A stretch of DNA of 8,849 nucleotides. Origin: Desulfobacteria bacterium. Its GTDB lineage: Bacteria; Desulfobacterota; Desulfobacteria; Desulfobacterales; C00003060. This document shows positions 6,045 to 8,849 of the stretch, piece by piece (within the stretch, counting starts at the first letter, position 1; every line of letters begins with the position of its first letter). A program made the position numbers and the translations under genes. Below the pieces are notes generated by a model, which saw only the letters and a list, made by a program, of their open reading frames with translations, had not been told where the DNA came from and searched no databases. Location: the NCBI GenBank assembly GCA_030145035.1, contig JAQYWL010000512.1, positions 1 to 8,849 of the forward strand. Reading direction: 5' to 3'.

Positions 6045-6073
6045 ATTATACATGACGTCATTAGTTGTTTCAA
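6045..6073 (-). promoter_or_regulatory. Sigma70 promoter of nfo
   Basis: On the minus strand TTGAAA (6073-6068) and a consensus TATAAT (6050-6045) are separated by 17 bases. The spacer holds the perfect palindrome ATGACGTCAT (6052-6061), a possible repressor site. Predicted start is near 6038, about 23 bases from the nfo ATG. Confidence 0.7.
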
Positions 6074-6099
6074 ATGATAGACGATGGGAGATAATAGAT

Positions 6100-6238
6100 G
6101 TAGGGGCGGCCCGCCCTGGCGCGACGTGCTCAAATCAGCCCACCAAGCTTATGGACCAGGTCTGGGCCAGGGGCTTTATGCCCGCCCGCATCCCCGTATC
6201 AAACAGGCTTTTCGGGCGGGGATAAACCCCGCCCCTAC
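6100..6238. repeat. 139-bp MITE-like element with GTAGGGGCGG ends
   Basis: Left end GTAGGGGCGG (6100-6109) is exactly complementary to the right end CCGCCCCTAC (6229-6238). The interior has further GC-rich pairing, such as GCCCGCCCGCATCCCCG against CGGGCGGGGATAAA-type sequence. No coding content is credible. Repeats with such ends are widespread in environmental bacteria, from memory. Confidence 0.7.
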
Positions 6239-6323
6239 GAAAGCATTTGACTGGGGCGACACACTTGCGTTTCTGGCCACATGGAGTATCGTTAGTGCCT
6301 TATAGTGAATGACAAAATAAAGT

Positions 6324-6465
6324 CGTTATTGCGAGGAGCAGTAACGGTTGCGAGGCGGAGCCGAAGCAAACTCGGAGCTAGGCCTCTATCCCAAACGAGA
6401 TTCTTCGCTACACTCGGAACAGGCTCCGCAATCCCTTGAGATTGCTTCGCTTCGCTCGCAATGAC
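6324..6465. repeat. 142-bp palindromic element with ATTGCGAG ends
   Basis: The left end GTTATTGCGAG (6325-6335, after one C) pairs with the right end CTCGCAATGAC (6455-6465), with 9 of 11 pairs matching. Inside, GCGAGGCGGAGCCGAAGCAAACTC and GAGATTGCTTCGCTTCGCTC-like stretches repeat the same motif in opposite directions. It resembles the common dispersed repeat whose core is CATTGCGAGCGAAGCGAAGC. No gene is inside. Confidence 0.7.
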
Positions 6466-6470
6466 AGGCC

Positions 6471-6491
6471 AAGGAATTTCCTATACTATCA
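6471..6491. repeat. Orphan tail of the 72-bp repeat
   Basis: The 21 bases here match the last 21 bases of copy 1 (3308-3328) at 20 positions, ending CCTATACTATCA. The hairpin part is missing; the preceding sequence belongs to the palindromic element ending at 6465, so one repeat may have replaced the other. Confidence 0.6.
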
Positions 6492-6587
6492 AGTTAGTTA
6501 AGCTAGTTACTATAGTAATGAAATCCGTGCTTTTTCTGGCAAAAAAGCATTTTCCGGCTAGTCCGGGTTAGAGTCTACTTTGGCCTC
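6492..6587. other. Leader region of the smr-rsmG gene
   Basis: It contains the palindrome TTACTATAGTAA (6507-6518) and an AT-rich hairpin with arms GCTTTTT (6529-6535) and AAAAAGC (6542-6548). No convincing promoter boxes with proper spacing and no clear Shine-Dalgarno in front of the ATG at 6588 were found. Confidence 0.35.
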
Positions 6588-7667
6588 ATGCAAAAAGATC
6601 AAAACAACACAGAAAAGATAGAACCTGTAAAGATCCCCATCGAGGATGTTCTGGATCTGCACACCTTTGTTCCTAAAGAGATACCCGGCCTGCTGAAAGA
6701 ATACCTGAATGCCTGCCGGAAGGCCAAGATTTATTCTGTAAGGATTATCCACGGCAAAGGCAAGGGATTTCTGAAAAATCGGGTTCGCGGTTTGCTCAAG
6801 GATTTCCCTATGGTCGCCTCCTTCTCAGAGGCTCCGTCCTCCGCAGGCGGCTGGGGAGCCACCATCGTTGAACTCAGAAGAGAGATCGATTTTGACTCAC
6901 CGGAATGGGCTCACATCCTTGATGAGGGGGCAAGGGCCATGGGCATGCGCGTGGAGCAGTCTCAAATAGCCCGGTTTGCCATCCATGCCAGAGAGCTTAT
7001 GGCCTGGAATCGATTCACCAATCTGACGGCCATTACGGATCCTATTGAAATTGCAGTAAAACATTTTCTTGATACCCTGCCCGTCTTGCCTTTCCTCCTC
7101 CCAAGGTCATGGCTTCTTGACATTGGCTCCGGAGGAGGATTTCCCGGCATTCCCCTAAAAATTTTGCGGCCAGACCTGCACCTCATGCTGATCGATGCCT
7201 CAAGGAAGAAGGTCAGCTTCCAAAAACATATCATAAGAACGCTCGGCCTTAAAGATATCGAGGCCCGCCATATCCGGGCCGAAGAACTCCGAAGAGAGCT
7301 TCAGACCACCCCCACTCTGCCCTCCCCCTTTCCGCCACAAAGACGGCGGATCTTCGACAAGGGGGAGGGTTTGTGTGGGGGTAAAGGCGAATTGCGACCG
7401 TATAATGTCATTATGTCAAAGGCTGTTTCAAAGCTGGACAGGTTTCTGGATCAGGCTATTCCATTGCTCCGTCCGACAGGAATAATGATTGCCATGAAGG
7501 GAAGGTCAGTGGAAACTGAACTTGAATCTGCCCGTTCAAAGATCGAGGCCGAGGGCCTTACCGTCACCATGAAAAAATACCGGCTCCCTCACCTTGATAT
7601 CGAAAGATGCCTGATTATTCTGAGCAATTCCCCAGACGCGCTCAAGGTCCGTCAATCTTTACCTTGA
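6588..7667 (+). CDS. rsmG: Fusion of an Smr domain with 16S rRNA m7G527 methyltransferase RsmG
   Basis: One open frame of 359 residues. Residues about 20-96 form an Smr domain: VLDLHTF (DLH at 23-25), RIIHGKGKGFL (HGKGKG at 55-60) and the closing GGWGATIVEL. Smr domains are nucleases; SmrB of E. coli acts at collided ribosomes. Residues about 100-359 are RsmG, which methylates N7 of G527 in 16S rRNA with S-adenosylmethionine: MAWNRFTNLTAITDP, VKHFLDTL, the SAM loop LLDIGSGGGFPGIPLKI (Asp178), RKKVSFQKH, RAEEL, VIMSKAVSKL (272-281 region) and a complete C-terminus. The usual ISRA motif reads MSKA, an Arg to Lys change. RsmG alone is near 210 residues. Residues 241-265 are an extra segment encoded by a palindromic element. 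No stop lies at the junction. Met118 (6939), with GAGGGGG upstream, might give a second, shorter product. The ATG at 6588 has a poor ribosome-binding site. Confidence 0.94.
   Translation: MQKDQNNTEKIEPVKIPIEDVLDLHTFVPKEIPGLLKEYLNACRKAKIYSVRIIHGKGKGFLKNRVRGLLKDFPMVASFSEAPSSAGGWGATIVELRREIDFDSPEWAHILDEGARAMGMRVEQSQIARFAIHARELMAWNRFTNLTAITDPIEIAVKHFLDTLPVLPFLLPRSWLLDIGSGGGFPGIPLKILRPDLHLMLIDASRKKVSFQKHIIRTLGLKDIEARHIRAEELRRELQTTPTLPSPFPPQRRRIFDKGEGLCGGKGELRPYNVIMSKAVSKLDRFLDQAIPLLRPTGIMIAMKGRSVETELESARSKIEAEGLTVTMKKYRLPHLDIERCLIILSNSPDALKVRQSLP
7308..7382. repeat. 75-bp palindromic element inserted in frame in rsmG
   Basis: The outer arms are ACCCCCAC (7308-7315) with CCCTCCCCCTT (7320-7330), matched by AAGGGGGAGGG (7359-7369) and GTGGGGGT (7375-7382). 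An inner hairpin TCCGCC (7331-7336) and GGCGGA (7345-7350) sits in the middle. The length is exactly 25 codons, so the frame is kept. The encoded residues 241-265 are low-complexity (Pro, Arg, Gly) and fall between RAEEL and YNVIMSKA, neighbouring blocks in normal RsmG. Confidence 0.8.
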
Positions 7668-7787
7668 CACGCTGTTGCCGAAACAAAAATGGCTTTACTA
7701 AAAGACGGCCATGTAATATCTGTCTCATGTGTTTTGCATAGCGACTGAGCAGCCACTTGACCAATTGGACCTGTGTGGTTACTTGAA
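7668..7787. other. Spacer after smr-rsmG
   Basis: No gene or clear terminator is seen. It contains CCACTTGACCAATTG (7753-7767), a 14 of 15 match to 5131-5145. TTGACC (7758-7763) followed 17 bases later by TACTTG is a poor promoter match. Confidence 0.35.
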
Positions 7788-7876
7788 AAATCCCCCTAAA
7801 TCCCCCTTTGATAAAGGGGGACTTTTGGGTCAGAAGTGGTTTCCCCCCTTTGAAAAAGGGGGGTTAGGGGGGATTT
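7788..7876. repeat. 89-bp paired-hairpin repeat with AAATCCCCC ends
   Basis: The ends AAATCCCCCTAAATCCCCCTTT-like (7788-7809) and the complementary right arm (7855-7876) form an inverted repeat. Inside are two strong hairpins: CCCCCTTT-GAT-AAAGGGGG (7802-7820) and CCCCCCTTT-GAA-AAAGGGGGG (7843-7863). It belongs to a type of dispersed repeat often met in bacterial genomes, and lies 70 bp before the histidine kinase start. Confidence 0.8.
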
Positions 7877-7922
7877 AAATAGTATTGTTAAGACTACGAA
7901 TCCACTAACCGCATAGATCGAA

Positions 7923-7942
7923 CCAATTGCGGAGCTAAGTTC
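7923..7942. repeat. Shared repeat module overlapping the kinase ribosome-binding region
   Basis: CCAATTGCGGAGC joined to TAAGTTC, the same module as 5139-5168 without its 10-bp duplication. The GGAG at 7931-7934 lies 11 bases before the ATG at 7946 and is the only Shine-Dalgarno candidate for that gene. Confidence 0.6.
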
Positions 7943-7945
7943 GAT

Positions 7946-8668
7946 ATGGAATCTTCCAAAAGACAACAGGCACTCCTTGCTGCCGAGCGTCTGAAGGCCA
8001 CCGGCAGGCTGGCCAGCGAGATCGCCCATGAACTGAATACCCCCCTTGGCGGTATCCTGATGTACAGCCATCTGCTTATGGAAGATTTGACTGAAGATGA
8101 TCCGTGCAGGGAAAACATCGTCAAGATCAACAAGTTGGCCCATCGATGTAAAATCATTGTCCAGGGGTTGCTGGATTTTGCACATCAGGAAATCCGTCAG
8201 TCAGGGCCGGTTCAGATCAACCGAATTCTGCACAATGTGATTGGCTTTTTGGAAGACCATGTGCTTTTGAAAAATATTTCCGTTGAAACTCACCTTGATC
8301 CCACCCTTCCCATGGTTGCGGGGGATGAAAACAAGCTGGAACAAGTCTTTGTCAACCTCATTGTCAACGCGATACAATCCATGGACGGAACCGGTACCCT
8401 GGCGCTGCGCACCGAGTTTGCTCTTGACCCAAGCCGGGTTCGGATTGAGTGTTCGGATACAGGCTGCGGGATTGACGAGGAGAACCTTGGCAGGATTTTC
8501 GAACCCTTTTTTACCACCAAGGAAAAGGGGAAGGGAACGGGTCTGGGCCTCTCCATCTGCCATGGTATAGTGGAACGACATGGTGGAACCATAACCGTTG
8601 AGACTCATAAAGGATATGGTTCTACGTGTACAATCTTCCTGCCCGTGGCCGAGAAGGATAGAGGTTAG
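7946..8668 (+). CDS. Sensor-less histidine kinase (HisKA plus HATPase domain only)
   Basis: A 240-residue soluble protein holding just the transmitter of a two-component kinase. Seen: H-box GRLASEIAHELNTPLGG with phosphoacceptor His28; N-box NLIVNAIQS (137-145); G1 box CSDTGCGID (169-177); F-box RIFEPFFTT (183-191); G2 box KGKGTGLGLSI (194-204); and the closing strand STCTIFLPV. It would autophosphorylate and pass the phosphate to a response regulator, none of which is in the window. There is no membrane segment, HAMP, PAS or GAF part. The chain begins about 27 residues before the histidine, where a sensor domain normally ends. The frame is open back to a TAA at 7889 but has no other start. 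Either an orphan kinase with input in trans, or a gene that lost its sensor and now starts just after a repeat. Transmitter motifs are intact, so it is probably active. Confidence 0.85.
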   Translation: MESSKRQQALLAAERLKATGRLASEIAHELNTPLGGILMYSHLLMEDLTEDDPCRENIVKINKLAHRCKIIVQGLLDFAHQEIRQSGPVQINRILHNVIGFLEDHVLLKNISVETHLDPTLPMVAGDENKLEQVFVNLIVNAIQSMDGTGTLALRTEFALDPSRVRIECSDTGCGIDEENLGRIFEPFFTTKEKGKGTGLGLSICHGIVERHGGTITVETHKGYGSTCTIFLPVAEKDRG

Positions 8669-8680
8669 GGGCTCCGCCCC
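8668..8680 (+). terminator. Possible weak terminator after the kinase
   Basis: GGGGC-TCC-GCCCC hairpin starting at the last base of the stop codon. No T run follows, so it may be only a structural end of the transcript or part of the following repeat. Confidence 0.2.
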
Positions 8681-8741
8681 CCTTCGACTTTGCTCAGGGT
8701 GGTGAGCTTGCCCTTCGACCTTGCTCAGGGCGGTGAGCCCG
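8680..8741. repeat. Two tandem 31-bp repeats with inner hairpins
   Basis: Units 8680-8710 and 8711-8741 match at 27 of 31 positions. Each begins CCCTTCGAC and holds GCTCAGGGYGGTGAGC, which can fold with arms GCTCA and TGAGC. A shorter direct repeat GTCGAACC follows at 8741-8756. Similar sequences with TTCGAC and CTCAGGG are common dispersed repeats. Confidence 0.75.
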
Positions 8742-8762
8742 TCGAACCGTCGAACCACAACT

Positions 8763-8849
8763 GGAGTATTGGAGTGATGGAGTAATGGAGTGATGGAGTA
8801 ATGGAGTGATGGAGTAATGGAGTAATGGAGTGATGGAGTAATGGAGTAA
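8763..8849. repeat. Octamer minisatellite GGAGTRAT running off the window end
   Basis: Ten complete 8-bp units plus seven bases. After the first unit GGAGTATT they switch between GGAGTGAT and GGAGTAAT, mostly in alternation (a 16-bp higher unit at first, then less regular). The unit length is not a multiple of three and no gene spans it. The true length is unknown because the window stops inside it. Confidence 0.9.

Noticed and set aside
5530..6225. 231-residue plus-strand frame opposite nfo
   Set aside because: The minus frame holds all nine Nfo metal ligands; the plus frame has no recognisable motif and runs into a palindromic repeat.
7796..8185. 129-residue minus-strand frame
   Set aside because: Shadow of the kinase; its C-terminal part is a translation of the 89-bp hairpin repeat.
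8201..8758. 185-residue minus-strand frame opposite the kinase
   Set aside because: Antisense to conserved H, N, F and G boxes; begins in the tandem 31-bp repeats.
8763..8849. CRISPR-like appearance of the terminal array
   Set aside because: Units are 8 bp with no unique spacers, and no cas gene is present.

Overview
The window looks like a piece of a chromosome from an environmental deltaproteobacterium in the broad sense (Desulfobacterota, possibly a sulfate-reducer relative). This is inference from the style of the proteins (a 54-residue MucR-like small protein, a Cys-rich zinc-ribbon protein, an Smr domain of the type common in that group) and from the very high load of short palindromic repeats between genes. 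There are no rRNA or tRNA genes, no CRISPR array, no transposase and no phage genes that I can see.

Layout. Positions 1-3244 hold three minus-strand genes: a large partial gene for a plant-type alpha-glucan water dikinase (its C-terminus lies beyond base 1), a 54-residue small protein just upstream of it, and a 93-residue protein with eight cysteines that ends in a strong intrinsic terminator. Bases 3257-3682 are a gene-free control region with a 72-bp hairpin repeat, two candidate promoters and a nested dyad. An LsrF-type class I aldolase/thiolase (3683-4573, minus) follows. Then comes a 590-bp gene-free stretch with a 205-bp inverted-repeat element, a second copy of the 72-bp repeat and an 8-bp tandem array. 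Endonuclease IV (nfo, 5161-6015, minus) has a good promoter at 6073-6045.

After about 570 bp filled mostly by two repeat elements (6100-6238 and 6324-6465), the strand switches to plus. The first plus gene is one uninterrupted reading frame fusing an Smr domain to the 16S rRNA methyltransferase RsmG. A 75-bp palindromic element sits inside it, in frame, adding 25 residues between conserved RsmG blocks. Another paired-hairpin repeat (7788-7876) precedes a sensor-less histidine kinase (7946-8668). The window ends in two tandem 31-bp repeats and an octamer array that runs off the end.

The genes do not form one pathway. The strongest points are a plant-type starch/glycogen phosphorylating enzyme in a bacterial context, the Smr-RsmG fusion, the in-frame palindromic insertion in rsmG, and repeat modules that are shared between intergenic regions and reach into gene boundaries (the stop codon of nfo, the ribosome-binding region of the kinase).
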